This document shows, piece after piece, positions 1-40,209 of a DNA stretch of 64,000 nucleotides (its first letter is position 1; each line of letters begins with the position of its first letter). The stretch is from Ridgeia piscesae (Eukaryota > Annelida > Polychaeta > Sabellida > Siboglinidae), in NCBI GenBank assembly GCA_025642075.2, contig JAODUO010000527.1, positions 514,001 through 578,000 of the forward strand, written 5' to 3'. The position numbers and the translations under genes were made by a program. The notes under the pieces are model-generated. The model was not told where the DNA came from. It did no database searches and saw only the letters and a program-made list of their open reading frames with translations.

Positions 1-1834
1 GTTGGAAAGAAGCAAGAGTTATGCAAAGACAAACATACATAAGTGGACATGGAGACTGCTGACTGCTGACAGAGGATCATTTTGGCCAACATGGCTAGCT
101 TGATTAGCTTTCTTGCTTTGACTCTTAATTGCAGGCAGCCAATAACTGACATTTACTTTTTGTAACACAGTTTGTTTCTTGCACAGTGCAAACATTTGCA
201 ACTTTTAATATACCTTTCATGAAATCATCATTTAGGAATCTTTTTCTTATTTATTTAGGCGGTTTTTTCAAAAGCCACTTTCCAGAGATTTATTTGGCTG
301 TCTGCTTGCACTTTCGTTTAGGGGTCAGTTAATAAATAGAGTGGGTAGTTGTTGACATATGAGAAACTCCCAGGGATATAATAAATATGGTTGATGTTTG
401 CAAACAGTTTCACTCCATTGTCTCTTCTGTAGTTCAGTTGCAATGATGATTTATTAATGGAATGTTAACATTTGTGTACACCCTACATTAACTGCAGTTG
501 TGACAGTAATGTAAGCTGTAGATATTGAAGTGAGATGGTTGAGAGGTCAGAATCTGACATTGACCCAATGTCATAAATGTGATGTCAATACTTTAGTGCA
601 GAACCAGCAGCTAAGGTATCAAAAATAGTCTAATCTTGATTAAAATGATCACCACAGTAGAAGAATAATTATTAAAGTCAAATTTTCTTTATAGCCAGAA
701 TATGGAATTGAAACATACATCAACAATTTGAAGGAAGAATGATTTTATTTGTGACAGCAGCTGGCAGTGGCAGTTCAATGTTTCAATTCCATAGTTGATA
801 TAAAGAAAATATTACTTAATATATATTCCAATGTTGTTACGTCAGCTTTACTCAACAAGTTTTGCCCAATTTTATCATATGCATCAAGTATATGTGCACG
901 AGCAAGCAAGCATGCGTTTGTTTTTCAGTCCAGCATGTTTACATTTTTCCTTCCATTAAAAGTGTGGCTTCTGTGCATTCTTCTCATATATTTAAATCTT
1001 GCAACAAATTAATAAAATAGAATCATGATATCAGAAATACCATTGTCATTGTTGTCACTTTGTTGTCACTTTGTTGTCACTTTTTTCCTTTTCTTCCTTG
1101 TCTTCCTTGTCTTCCTTGTCTTCCTTGTCTTCATTGTCTTCATTGTCTTCATTGTCTTGCTTGTCTTCCCAATCTTCATTGTCTTCATTGGGGTTTGACC
1201 TATGAGAGTTATCCCTTCATTTAAAATTAACTCCACAACACTTGTTTTTTTAGTGTTTCCCAGCAATAATTCTGTGTATTCTATGTTCAGTTTTATTTAC
1301 AGAACTAGTAATCTTTATAACAAATTATACCATTAATATACTGTATAAAATGAAAAATATGAAAGCCTGGTTTCACGCCAAATTGTAGTAACTGTTAATT
1401 CTTAAACTTTCTCCAGTAACAAGAAATTTTTTTAAACCACGTACTGCACTTGTAATATATCTGATTTGTACCGAGATGTCAAATTCTCTTCAAATGAAGT
1501 CAACTAAAATATTTGTTTTAAAAATGGCTGCAGTATGATTTTTTAAGTTTCATCTGCAACCACGAGAAATTTCATTTTGCATTTATTGCATTTTCCCTGA
1601 AACTTTTCATGTGTAACTTCCACACAGCAATGTTATTAAACTAGGTGATTGTTCAGTCATTTGGCTGACTTTGTGGGTAAGCATTTCCTGACCATTTCTG
1701 TGCTCTGTAGACGTTGTTGGTCTCACTTTTCACCACTCCATACAATGTAATGTCATAGGCATCAGCTGCAAGGGATGTTTCATTATTTCACCCAACATGA
1801 TTCCGTGCCTCACAGTCAGTTGCCGTTTTCTCAG
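1..1834. other. otoferlin intron, no gene seen
   Basis: AT-rich intronic sequence upstream of E1. A degenerate 9-bp (TCTTCCTTG)-type tract lies at about 1085-1170. Short open frames here have no family resemblance. Confidence 0.7.
1085..1170. repeat. 9-bp simple repeat (TCTTCCTTG/TCTTCATTG)
   Basis: About nine imperfect copies of a pyrimidine-rich nonamer in an otoferlin intron. Confidence 0.8.
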
Positions 1835-29315
<27,481 letters not shown>

Positions 29316-29878
29316 GACCAAGGCAATTCACATTGGAGTATGTGGTAGGATTGTGCTGGTATAAAGTCATGTTCTGTGTTATGTGTCTGATGCCGACTAC
29401 TGGTATTGTAAGACCTGGACTAGGAGAGATTGTGACTTTGGTGAGGTATTTTTTAGGCAAGCAACTATTCCAATTTCTACATGTCAATTACATTCCGTTT
29501 AGTTTTGTCTTCAAAACTTGTTTAGAATCTATTCTGGGGCTATAGTTGACTGTCGAAGTGTGACTGATCACTAAACTCAGACATGTTCCTTAGTTAGTTG
29601 GCGTCAAGTATTCCACCTGTTTACCTAGGAGAAGAAAGTAATATTCGAGTTTAGAGGAAGCCAAGATTTAGCTGGCTTGTGCATTATTTAACCCTCTGCC
29701 GTGATCACCGTCACCTTGTACCTGTGTTTAGTTCGAATGCTGCACCCGCATCCAAGTTTGTCTTTTGGGATGGTTTATCTGTGGATCACATGTTATCTGT
29801 GCACTTAATATTATATTAATCTTGTAAGCACCGTAGCTTCTAGAAGGTGGGTTGTAACTCAGGAACCAGAGTGAAGCT

Positions 29879-29947
29879 GTGGGGGTGGGGTGGGGGAGGG
29901 GTAATGGGCAGGGGTGGGGTGGGGGAGGGGTAATGGGCAGGGGTGGC
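29879..29947 (+). repeat. G-rich tandem duplication, potential G-quadruplex
   Basis: Two copies of a 29-bp unit with runs of GGGG, GGGGG and GGGG (GGGGTGGGGTGGGGGAGGGG). It lies in the presumed 3' UTR of the E23b transcript. Confidence 0.85.
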
Positions 29948-30003
29948 AGGAATTTGACAGTGCACTGAGGAAGTTGTTCTGTTATTTCAAAAGTTTAGAA
30001 GTG

Positions 30004-30009
30004 AATAAA
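30004..30009 (+). promoter_or_regulatory. poly(A) signal, otoferlin distal end
   Basis: AATAAA about 690 bp after the E23b stop; the first canonical hexamer I see downstream. No canonical AATAAA was found between E23a and E23b, although an ATTAAA occurs near 27766. Confidence 0.4.
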
Positions 30010-32750
30010 AATGACAGACATTTGGTGATGTCTGCATTTGAATTTATTGGTTAGGTAGGCAATCATATACGTATATTTCTTTGCCCATACACACGTTTTC
30101 TCATCAACCCCTACCCATCCATAATTTAATCAGGAATTTAAAAGGATTATCTTGGATTTGTAGTATTGGCATTATACATTATTATTGCAAAATTGTATAA
30201 ACTGCACTTCAGCGAAACACTGATTGCATGTACTGCAAAGCATCACTAAAGATTTTCTGTAAAAGTTATATTTATGGTAGTTTATAGGATAACCTGTATG
30301 TACATACTGCTGCTAGAAAACATAGAGATGTTTAACTAAAACCCAAGGGTCACCGAGTACGTTTTGTCACGAACTAGACTAGCTTTATTCATAGTCAATT
30401 GCTGCAATCAAATATTAAGTAATAATTACTAAAAACATCTTTACCAATTGCTTTTAAAATATATCGTTCTCCGAATTCACTCTTTCATTTTAGCAAGCTG
30501 ATTGAGATATAAACCAATGTTGTTCTTGGTAAATATGTTAGCTTTTTAAAGACAATAAGGTTATGCGATTGATTTGACATAAAGTGTCCTACAGAGAGGG
30601 GTATATGCAGAAATGTTTAGAATGGTGTGTACAGACTGATATATTGTTGAGATGACATGGTTTTAGTGGTGTAATTCCAGGTGTTGGATAAAATATGTAC
30701 AAAGTTTGTGCATGTGACAGATCATGTGATAGGTCACGTGTTAGGTCATGTGATAGGTAGTCTAGGTGTCAGTTCCTAGGTTAATTAGGAGTGATAATTT
30801 GTTGAGTATACCTCGCATTTATATAATGTGAGAAACGTGACTTAAGGCCATGCAAAATTAATAATAATATTATGTTTCGAACCACATTTGGCAGATCTCA
30901 TTTATTAATTTATGACTGCTCATGGAAATTGTTATGAAAACTCTGAAATGTTATGTAATTTGTCGTGTTTAATTTGGACAACAGCAAAATGGAAAATAAA
31001 TGTTCACATTTACAAGTAATTCAGTGTACACTACCTCATTAATTTATGTTTTGTCAAATAATCGTCAAAACCTACATACATGTACATGTAAATTACTACA
31101 GAATGCTAAAAACTATATTAAAATTATATATGCACAGGAAACAATTATTACATTTGTCTGGCCTTATTCACTGTTTATATATGTATCTATATATTATATA
31201 CATAAGGTATTTATTGTTAATCCACGATATGCATATTCATTGTATAGTATTGATTGTATATTAAAAGATTACTATTAGTCATAGGTCATGAATTATTGAC
31301 TAAAATTATACCGGTACCTTTACTTATTTCATCATAACATCTGACAGTATGTATTGTTTCTAGTTTTCTTTTGTGTTATTTTTTTTAAATGTTATCTACA
31401 CTTCAATTTTTATATAATGAACCCATGTCGTAGATGTTTACATTTCCGTTATGTGAACATGTTATGTAAACTAACTGCACATGTTCACATAACGGAAATG
31501 TAAACATCTACGACATGGGTTCAATAAGAGCCTTCTATCATAGCATATATTCAGACAACCAGGCAACGTGGCCAGTGCCTTTTATCAGCTACATTTAGGC
31601 TTGGCTAACCTGAAAGTAACTTACCGGTTTATTCGATGATTTGAACAAAACAAATTTGCAGCTGGTATATTGGGGGTTGATATATCGAATTTTTCACAAA
31701 TTATTTAAACAAAGTGAGTGAAAATTGGAGTGCGGAATCATTTTAACATCGAAGCCTTTATTATTGATCTGTTATTATTAAATCTTTAATTATATTTAAT
31801 TGAGGGTAGTCTTGTAGGTTAGCAAAAGTTCAACAATATGTTCTGTACTGGTAGAAATCAACACCCAACTGTTTACAGTTTTGTGTCACCCAAAATATCT
31901 TTGAGAACCACAGCCAGAAATCAATTGATTCAACTGATACTATACTCACCATAATGCAGATGCCCATAATTACATTACTATGTATTAATATTATTCTGCT
32001 CAATTGGTGGCGCCGCTTTAGCAATTTATTTTCTCTGTAATACAAGCTGCCACCCACAACATATAATGGCATAATTAATTAATGCTATACACGTTCTTTT
32101 AGACTGAACTTATTTAACCATCCCCATGGCTGCTGTTTTTACATTGACCCCATATCTCACCTGTAATCAGGTAGAACATGTTACAAACAATGTTATAATA
32201 AGTTTGACTTTAATACAGTGGTGAAAATGTCACCAGATTAAGTCTGTTCATTTTTGAATGTTTATTTATAAATGTTTATTTATTTAATGTGATTTTTCAC
32301 ATATTTTTAATTTGAAACCTTCATTTAGAATAGTGTATAGCATTATACAAATATGTGTGTATATATGTATATCATATCCTGTCTATATAATGTGTAAGTT
32401 TTGCACGTCGCAACAAATAAACGCCACAGTAGATCTGCTGCTTGCTGTTTTTCTTCACTAACATTGTTGAGAGTTCTTAACGATTTTGCGCCATGAAATC
32501 GAATGCCCCTACACAATATTGGCCATCACATTCCTTACGCGACATGTCCCAAAACTACTGACAAAGACCATGACAAATAGCAACATGTAGTCAGTTACTC
32601 TGATGAAACAATAATTAAACATTCCTACCTTAAGATAGATGATGAGGCGCTGGTGTTCAACCAGTAACATAACAAGTAACGTTGCTTATTACAATTGATA
32701 AAGTTCACTATAGGAAATTCCAATTACCCAGCCCAAAATCGGCTAGAATA
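30010..32750. other. intergenic AT-rich region
   Basis: No coding segment recognised between the otoferlin 3' end and the LINE fragment. It holds the perfect hairpin at 31.4 kb. Confidence 0.6.
31418..31523. repeat. perfect 44-bp inverted repeat (hairpin)
   Basis: Left arm 31418-31461 and right arm 31480-31523 are exact reverse complements (begin TGAACCCATGTCGTAGATG) around an 18-nt loop. Pairing stops sharply at both ends. Confidence 0.97.
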
Positions 32751-32754
32751 TTTG

Positions 32755-33300
32755 CTTTGGTTACAATGAGGATGACACCTGGGGCAAACACTTGGAGGAA
32801 AGTAGAAGGTGTGATGGGAGATAGACGCACATCAACATCACTTAAAGAGAATGTGCTCAGCTCGTGTGTTATCCCAGCATTCATGAATGTACTAGAGACG
32901 ATGGCACTAATCGAGAAACAACAGAAGGTCCAGGTTTATTAAAACAAACATGGTAAGGTAAGAAGAATCGTGGCAGTAAAGAGAGGTTACAAGAAAAGAG
33001 TGGATGAACTGAGAGTGGAAGTTGGAGTGAAGGAAAGTTTTAACAAGAAATTGGTGAGGAGTAGGTTGACATGGGCTGGTCATGTGGAGAGAATGGGAGA
33101 TGCAAAACTGGCAAAGAGAACAGATGGTCAGAAAGTGGAGGGGAAAATCATGTGAGAAAGACCAAAATTGTGATGGGGAATTGCATTAAAATAGACCTAG
33201 AAAGAGTGGGAGAATCATGAAGAAAAAGAGCAATAGATAGAAGGAATTGTAGACGGCTGATAGAGAACGTAGTGAGAGAGAAAAGTAGGAGGAAGAAAAT
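32755..33300 (+). pseudogene. LINE reverse-transcriptase C-terminal fragment
   Basis: Plus-strand frames show GANTWRKVEGVMGDRRTS, CVIPAFMNVLETMAL, RVDELRVEVGVKESF, RLTWAGHVERMGDAKLAKR and QKVEGK, then, after stops, a diverged WRLLIENVV-like end. This is the terminal part of a LINE common in molluscs. Frameshifts and stops make it non-functional. Confidence 0.88.
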
Positions 33301-34227
33301 GACAATGGAGAAGGAAATCATGGTCAACTCACCCCTGACGACAAGGATGCCAAGAAAAGAACAACAAAATGCAGTTGTCCCTAGTCTAATAACCCGGCAA
33401 CTATTATTGTCAATCTTTAATTGCCATTAGCCATCACGCACGTTGAAAATAATGACATTTTTGTTGCCCTGTCACATCTTGGGCTGCAGCGAGCGACATA
33501 TGTGGGGAATTCCTAACTTAATCCTATTTGCATGATGACAAATTTCTTTGCGAAAGGATAGGACTGGGAAAGAATATCTTACACAGGCATCCTTATACCC
33601 ATTGCACTTTGTGCCTCTATGAATAAGGCAGCCAGTCATTGGTCCTCCGGTCCTCCATAATTATCCGGGATTGGGGGTATGCATGGCCCCCCGCCCCCTC
33701 TGCTAAACCATAACAATTTAGAAAATAAAATTTCTTTCCATCATAAACTTTCAATAAACTTAAAATTTCATTAGCGGCGGTTTATTTGAAGTCAATTTTC
33801 ACACAGAGATTTAGCCAAATAAATCTTCAGAAAGTGAGCATGAGAGCATGCAAGCAAGGGTTTTGGGACGACGGCTATGTTCCTCTAGCAGTGTGCGTGC
33901 GTGCGTGTGTGCCTGCGTGCGTGCGTGCGTGCGTATATATGTATCTGTGCATGTAGAAACGTCATGTGGATGCCACTGTTGTATGGCGAATGATTTTACC
34001 ACAAAAATAACAAGAGTATATCAAGTCTAACGTTAAAATATTGCCCATGTCCTCATCCGATGTGCCGATGTTCGCCTCCTTCCATTTTCATTCATTTCTT
34101 TTGGCTTCTCGTATGCTAACTGCCGACGCATTCCACGACACACTTGGTTTAGTTTACTTCAGGTCCTCTGAAGGAGAGGATTATGGGTAAATTACAAGTG
34201 TTTTACGACAGCTGCACATGTGGTATG
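33301..34227. other. intergenic, with a short (GTGC)n tract
   Basis: No gene seen. A GTGCGTGC-type run lies at about 33889-33935. Confidence 0.6.
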
Positions 34228-34231
34228 TTAA

Positions 34232-34760
34232 AGGGATACTCCAGTTAGTGAGAGATTCACAGTATTAACTTACATATGTATACTGTATTGGTTGTGCCTA
34301 GTAACTGTGCACAAAGTTCGTTAATAAACAATTAGTTGTAGTTTAATGGTATCAAAAACATGCTAACTTAGATTCAAGGCGCTGCCATCTTGAGACTTAT
34401 GCGCCAGCGACGTAAGCCAAATCGTTCACGTTACTGGCGCTGTTGAAAAAGGCAAGGATTGGCAGAATCTTCGTTAATAATTGTAATTGTGACGTAAGCA
34501 GTCCGCGACGTACTGGATACATCAAATACCATTAGACCGACATATGTTCAGACGTGCATGCGCCAGTGACGTAAGCGGTTTACGTCACTGCATAAGTCTC
34601 AAGATGGCAGCGCCCTGAATTCAACATGGAGTGTTTCTGATACAATTATACTATAATTCATTGTTTATTAACGATCTTTGTGCACAATTACTATATACAA
34701 CCAATATATTATACAGATGTAAGTAAACGGTGTGAATCTCTCACTGATTGTAGTATCCTT
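34232..34760. mobile_element. TTAA-flanked MITE (Kolobok-like)
   Basis: 529 bp. Ends AGGGATACTCCAGTTAGTGA and the reverse complement of AAGGATACTACAATCAGTGA, flanked by TTAA at 34228-34231 and 34761-34764. The inverted arms extend over 150 bp with ATCTTGAGACTTATGC inside. The interior (GTGACGTAAGC...CGCGACGTACTG) recurs in the TLR intron. Confidence 0.85.
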
Positions 34761-35030
34761 TTAATGGCAATTTAACATCGTACATGTCACGATTTGCCCG
34801 GCACGTATTGGTGAGGAGTGGAGGAAGACGCAGAATGTGGGAGGTAGGGAATGAGTGTGATAATGAGATAGGGAAAAGAAACAAACACGTGTTCTTGAAA
34901 CTAATATACATATATTTAATAAACACAACACGACAAACTAGTCGCGGCACCGACACAAACAATACCCGTCTTGTCGATAACGTTCTCTAAGTTTCCACAT
35001 GTCGGTCACTTGCTCCCAGCATAATGACGG

Positions 35031-35499
35031 TGTCGCGCTTACATTTTTCCGGCCGTTAAAACGTTCCGGTTGACGTTTCTGCGCATGCGCAATAAATGTA
35101 AAATCATCAATGTCCAGCGAAACAACAAAGCATTTTCGGTATAAATGCCAGGAGCTGTTCGTTAACTTTCTGTGATGATTACTGTGAAGAGTTTATTAAA
35201 ATATCGTTCAATGCAATAAAATATTACGTTTTGTATAAATCACTGTCATTGATTATGGCGCACTAGAGTCACGTGATTTACGCTTGCTATCAAAATATGC
35301 CTCAAAACTTGTTTGCCCCGTGTTAATTTGCGACAAATAACTTTGCTGAGAGGTTATATACATCTTAACGAACAACCCGTAATATTTATACCATAAATGC
35401 TTTGTCTTTTCGCTGCACATTGATGATTTTACATATATCGCGCATGCGCAGAAACGTCAACCGGAACGTTTCTAACGCCGGAAAAATGTAAGCGCTACA
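35031..35499. mobile_element. MITE with about 95-bp inverted repeats, at the TLR 3' end
   Basis: Arms begin TGT(C/A)GCGCTTACATTTTTCC and contain CGTTCCGGTTGACGTTTC and TGCGCATGCGC, then GTAAAATCATCAATGT on both sides. 469 bp, no coding capacity, superfamily unclear. It starts about 45 bp beyond the TLR stop codon, so it probably lies in the 3' UTR. Confidence 0.88.
35192..35197 (-). promoter_or_regulatory. possible TLR poly(A) signal, inside the MITE
   Basis: AATAAA on the minus strand about 350 nt past the TLR stop. If used, the transposon supplies the transcript end. Confidence 0.3.
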
Positions 35500-35543
35500 G
35501 CGGACGTACCACTCACAAACCACGCGGAGCCACTCGTCGGCCA

Positions 35544-36984
35544 TCAGTCGACAAGAACATGATACGTGCTCAGTTCTACCGCGGTGTTGTCCAGCGGGCG
35601 GATGTTGCCGCCATGCTTCAACTTGGTGACCAGCTTGTCCCAGAAGAGCGCTTGTCCCTGGCGGTTATCCGTCCACTGCAGGTATGACGTGCTCAGGATG
35701 GCCTCGAGCGTGCGCGTCACCTGCGTCGCGGGGAACTCGCGCAGGATGACGGGAACGATGACGTCACGACCCTCGCTCGTGACGCGGCTGCGCGCGAGGT
35801 GCATCTCGAGTAGGCACCAGTTGCTGGCGAGGAAGTCGGGCGAGAGGACGAGGACGACGAAGCGGGACATGGCGATGCTCTCCCGGATCGTGTCCTCGAG
35901 GACACTTCCGGGGAGGAAGTCCCGATGGTGGAGGATCGTCGAGACGGCGTTGTCCTCCAGGTGGCGCAGCAGGTCGCCGCACACCCACTCGCGGTCGTTC
36001 GAGTTGTAGCAGATGAACGCGTCGCGTTTGTACGTCCGGTCACGTGGTGTCTCGTCGGACGGCGTTCCTGTCTTCATCCGGTGACAGCAGAGCGCTAGTT
36101 TCCAGCGACATCGGTACAGTACAAACACGAGGACTGGAATCGCCAGCGCGATTACGGACAACGACACAGCGATGGCCACCGTGCGATCGTGATTATCAAC
36201 ATCGAAAACTAATCGATCACTCAGCGTGGTCACAACACCGAATTCAACAGGCCGCGTTCCGTTGTCGCCTTCACACAACGTCTGCTCCGCGCGCAGGAAA
36301 TGCACTTTGGTACTCTTCGCCCACGTCACAAACTCGGAGGCGCAGATCAGTGGATTGTCGCTGATGTCGACTTGTATCGTTCGCCGCCGTGCCACGTGGT
36401 CGAGTTCTTTTAGGGTTGTCAACGGGAGCGTGGTCAGTCTGTTATAGCTAACATTCAGCAACCGAAGTGACGTCAGCTTGTTCAACCTCACCGTGAAGTT
36501 GGCGATCTCGTTCGTCGAGAGATTGAGCACCCTCAAATGGCGGAGATCCGAAAACTCGTCGGGCGGAATGTCGGTGATGTGACACCCGGCGAGATCCAAC
36601 AGCCTCAAGTTGGTGTTGCGTGCGAATAACACGTGCCGACTGTCGTTCGCGATGCTGGCGCCGATGTTGTTGCGCCCGAGCAACAGCATCGACAGCCTGG
36701 GCATGTCGGCGAAAAGGGCGCCGCGTAGCCGCTGCATGTTCAGGTTCTGGACGTTGAGGTAGCGGAGAGCGCGCAGCTGGACGATGGAGAAGGACAAGGC
36801 GACTGTGGCGCGGGTGTTGGACAGGTCGATGTAGCGCATGGTCCCGTTGCTGTTACGGAAGCACATCGGGTAGTGGCGGGTGTGCGAGTTGGCGATGTAG
36901 GTCGTGTCGCTGACCGACACCGACTCCATCCGCGGGCCGAGGTTGAACGGCACGGCCGAGTCACACGTCTCGTCCACCGTCAGA
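35544..36984 (-). CDS. TLR exon 2: C-terminal LRRs, TM and TIR
   Basis: 1441 nt, acceptor tgtgcttcag. It begins SLTVDETCDSAVPFNLG and carries about six LRRs, the membrane span and the whole TIR domain. It ends LSTYHVLVD and stop TGA. Distinctly GC-rich compared with its surroundings. Confidence 0.95.
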
Positions 36985-39900
36985 CTGAAGCACACAACAC
37001 CGGCTCATGGAACATGTGTATTTTACTTACTTTATTTAGTTTATGTGTTTTGTGTGTTTTGTGTGTTTTGTGTGTTTTGTGTGTTTTGTGTGTTTTGTGT
37101 GTTTTGTGTGTTTTGTGTGTTTTGTGTGTTTTGTGTGTTTTGTGTGTTTTGTGTGTTTTGTGTGTTTTGTGTGTTTTGTGTGTTTTGTGTGTTTTGTGTG
37201 TTTCGTGTGTTTCATGTGTTTCATGTGTTTTATGTGTTTTGTGTGTTTTATGTGTTTTGTGTTTTTATTGTATTATATTATATTGTATTGTATTGTATTG
37301 TATTGTATTGTATTGTATTGTATTGTTTTGTTTTGTTTTGTTTTGTTTTGTTTTGTTTTGTTTTGTTTTGTTTTGTTTTGTTTTGTTTTTGTTTTGTTTT
37401 GTTTTGGTTTTTTTTGTTTTTTTTTGTTTTGGTTTTTTTTGTTTTGTTTTGTTTTGTTTTAGTTTAGTTTTAATTTAGTTTAGTTTTGTTTAGTTTTAAA
37501 TTTATTATTATGCTTATTTAGGTTTCTTTATTTTATTTTAATTTGTATATTTTGTTTATATGCAAAGGAGGAAAGTAAAAGAAAAATACACATAGCTAAA
37601 ATAAAGCCGTTATTTTGATACGGTTTTGAAAAAAAACATTATTCCATGCGGAATATTTCATCGCAAAATGACAATATTAAATTTTTCAACACAATGTGAG
37701 CCTCATAGAACTGCACGAAAAGACGACAGTTTACATCTTTTTATCCTGTCCTTCACTTCCATTCAAAAAGCGCACTTTGAGGGGAGCAGACGGTACGTAA
37801 ATCGACCATTGGTATTTCCCCGCTATGTCACAGTGTGGCGCCACTCTTACATAATCATACGTTTCCTTTACATTTTGGAATCAGAATGCGTTCAAGTACA
37901 CATTTAGCAGCATTTTTTAGCTGTCGGTAAATGAATGTTATGTTAAGATGAACATTGTACCACTTAAACAAGTCAATACAATGAAACCTGTAGCATGGTC
38001 TTTCAACAGCATGTTTTATATGCACCAAAACAATATATAACTTACCGTATATCTTATAATTACAGCCAAATTGGACACACCCGACTAGCTATTGTGTATA
38101 TTCAGAATAGTAAAATGTTGAAACTTCTTTTTGTTTTCATCAACGGTCAAACATTTCTTCAACGTAACAACCGTGTTGTTATATATTTTTCAATTTCGCT
38201 AGCTGGAATGCTGGATTTATGAGGTTTCTAAACATAAAATACGTAAAATACATAAGCTACACGTAGACACATATAGGAAGTAATAGGATCCTATCAGCTA
38301 TGCCAACAGTTGCTTGCAAAAACACCGCGAAGCGATCCAAAATGGATGCCATTATACGTGTTGTGTTCGTGCATTTCGTCATGTGTTCAGTTAAAATGCT
38401 TGTGTTAGAAGATTGCCTTTATAACACAAAATAGGGAAAGCGATCTATTTAAGTGTAGATGTGTGGTGCGTGAAATTTAATGAATCATTAGTAATGTAAC
38501 TAAAATGATATTCGTTGTCAACATTGCTAGCAAAGACAAACCTGATGTAGGCCACACGCGTAATCGTGATTGTGACGTAAGCAAACCGCGACGAACAAGA
38601 TACATCTATTCACCTATCCATAACATGACCAGTCGCCTAGCAAGAATTCCGTCAAGCGAGAAAAATAGATGCCGAATTTGTTGCGCGTCTGTACATTTAT
38701 ATTTTGAAGAAATTATGGATTCATAAGATTTTCTCAATGGCAGAAACATAACGAAAGGTTTGTGAAGTGACAAATGTACGTAGTAAAGTTTGATCTGAGA
38801 GGCGTCATGTCCTAATAGTCATGCAGTGTGTTCATATATCTAACCGTTAATAACATTGTTGGTAAAGGCAAAGTTAGACCGAGATCAAGCACATAATTGT
38901 GATTATGACGTTAGAAAAACGCGACGTACTGGGCACGTCAAACTGACGTATCCAATACTTCGCCGTTTGCTTACGTCACAGTCCGAAATATGCGCGTGTC
39001 CTCCGTCGAGCATTGCCTTTGTAAAACAAGTGATAATAGTTATGCCAATTGCATTGCTATTGCAGCGTTACATCCCTTAGAGCAAACATCACTGTACACT
39101 ATTGTCACGGTAACAAGTGTCTTATAATTTATCTTTTAATCATAACGAAAATCTTGTGAAACCAGAATTTCAACAGACGGTACGACAACATGCCTCAATA
39201 TGTCATGTGTTTTGCATTCATTTTTTATCGCTTGACGGAGTTATTGCTAGGCAACTGGTCACGTAATGGATAGGTCAATTGATGTATCTAGTGCGTCGCT
39301 AAGCAACAGGTCACGTGGCGAATACGTCGGTTCTAACCTGAAGACGGCGTCACCGCTGCTGAGCGCGCGCTCGTTGTTTCGACTCAAGTCGACGGTCTTG
39401 AGGCGGGGATGCGTGTAGAACCTCACCCAGAACGGCGTCACGAAGACGCCGCCAAGGAACGAGTTCCCGGCCAGCGACACGTACTCGACGACGGGCCAAC
39501 ACCGCACCGGGTCGCCCTCCACGTTGAAGATGTTGTTACGGCCCAAGTCGAGATGAACGAGAGCGCTACTCGACGACCCTTCGTTGAAGAGGACATCGAC
39601 GTTGAGCTTCGTCTCGGGGTGTGTCTCTGAGTGCACAGCATACAAAGCGAGCGTGCGCAGTCTCCCTAGCGGAAGACCACGTAGTATAGCGGCATAGTCG
39701 GCGTACATCAGCTGGTCTGTGGCGGCACCGACATGCCGGAACGACAGCGAGTCTAGCGCCGGGAGAGCCCGCAGAAGGTCGGGGTGGAGGTACTCCAGGG
39801 CATCCAGGTGCTCCACGGACAGACTGCGCAGACTCGTCAGTCCTTTGAACGTCTCCTTCTCCATACGACGCCAGAAGAGGTTACGTAGTGTCAAGGACGA

Positions 39901-40209
39901 GATTTTCGCCAGACCTCGGAAGATCTCGCGCCTTGTTGACGTCACGTTAAACGTGTCTAAAATCAGCTCACGGACGTTCGTCAGTTCCGATGAGAAGTTG
40001 AGGTGAACGTCGATGAGCTGCGAGAAACATTTGATCTTGACTCGGGTCGCGTTAAGGGGGATGTCAGTGAGGGTGGGGCTCAGCTGGGGGTTGAGAGAGG
40101 GGACGACGTTGCAGTGTAACACATAGACACCCTTCTCCCACCCACAAATGTACCCGGTGGGGCAGTTGGCACTTGACGTCACCAACAGGGCACCATACAG
40201 GGTGAGCAT
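35544..40209 (-). CDS. Toll-like receptor, two coding exons
   Basis: Innate immune receptor of the plasma membrane or endosome. Exon 1 is 40209-39338 and exon 2 is 36984-35544. Exon 1 ends in phase 2 (AG|gttaga) and exon 2 opens with T, giving a Ser codon, for about 770 residues. Order: signal peptide (MLTLYGALLVTSSA), irregular leucine-rich repeats in both exons (for example LRHLRVLNLSTNEIANF), one membrane span at about 559-581 (VAIAVSLSVIALAIPVLVFV), then a TIR domain at about 609-747 with box 1 DAFICYN, box 2 RDFLPG and box 3 FW. The C-terminal LRR cap reads NPLICASEF, where the usual CxC has lost one Cys. The start at 40209 is chosen for its signal peptide; an in-frame ATG at 40329 would add 40 residues. 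TIR signalling through MyD88-type adaptors is family knowledge, not shown here. Confidence 0.93.
37040..37470. repeat. compound array (TGTGTTTTG)n-(TATTG)n-(TTTTG)n in the TLR intron
   Basis: About 24 copies of a nonamer to about 37260, then TATTG pentamers to about 37325, then TTTTG pentamers. It starts about 55 bp from the exon 2 acceptor on the transcript's upstream side. Confidence 0.95.
38500..39060. repeat. two copies of a dispersed repeat in the TLR intron
   Basis: About 38510-38720 and 38845-39060 share GTGA(C/T)GT(A/T)AG and CCGCGACG-like blocks. They resemble the interior of the MITE at 34232-34760. Confidence 0.55.
39338..40209 (-). CDS. TLR exon 1: signal peptide and N-terminal LRRs
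   Basis: 872 nt. After the signal peptide a cysteine-containing segment (NCPTGYICGWEKG, LHCNVVP) precedes LRR-like blocks such as LTSLRSLSVEHLDALEYLHP and LVHLDLGRNNIF. The donor lies after GCC GTC TTC AG. Confidence 0.92.

Noticed and set aside
36873..37478. 201-codon FCVFCVLC-type frames beside the TLR
   Set aside because: They read through the (TGTGTTTTG)n and (TTTTG)n intron repeats.
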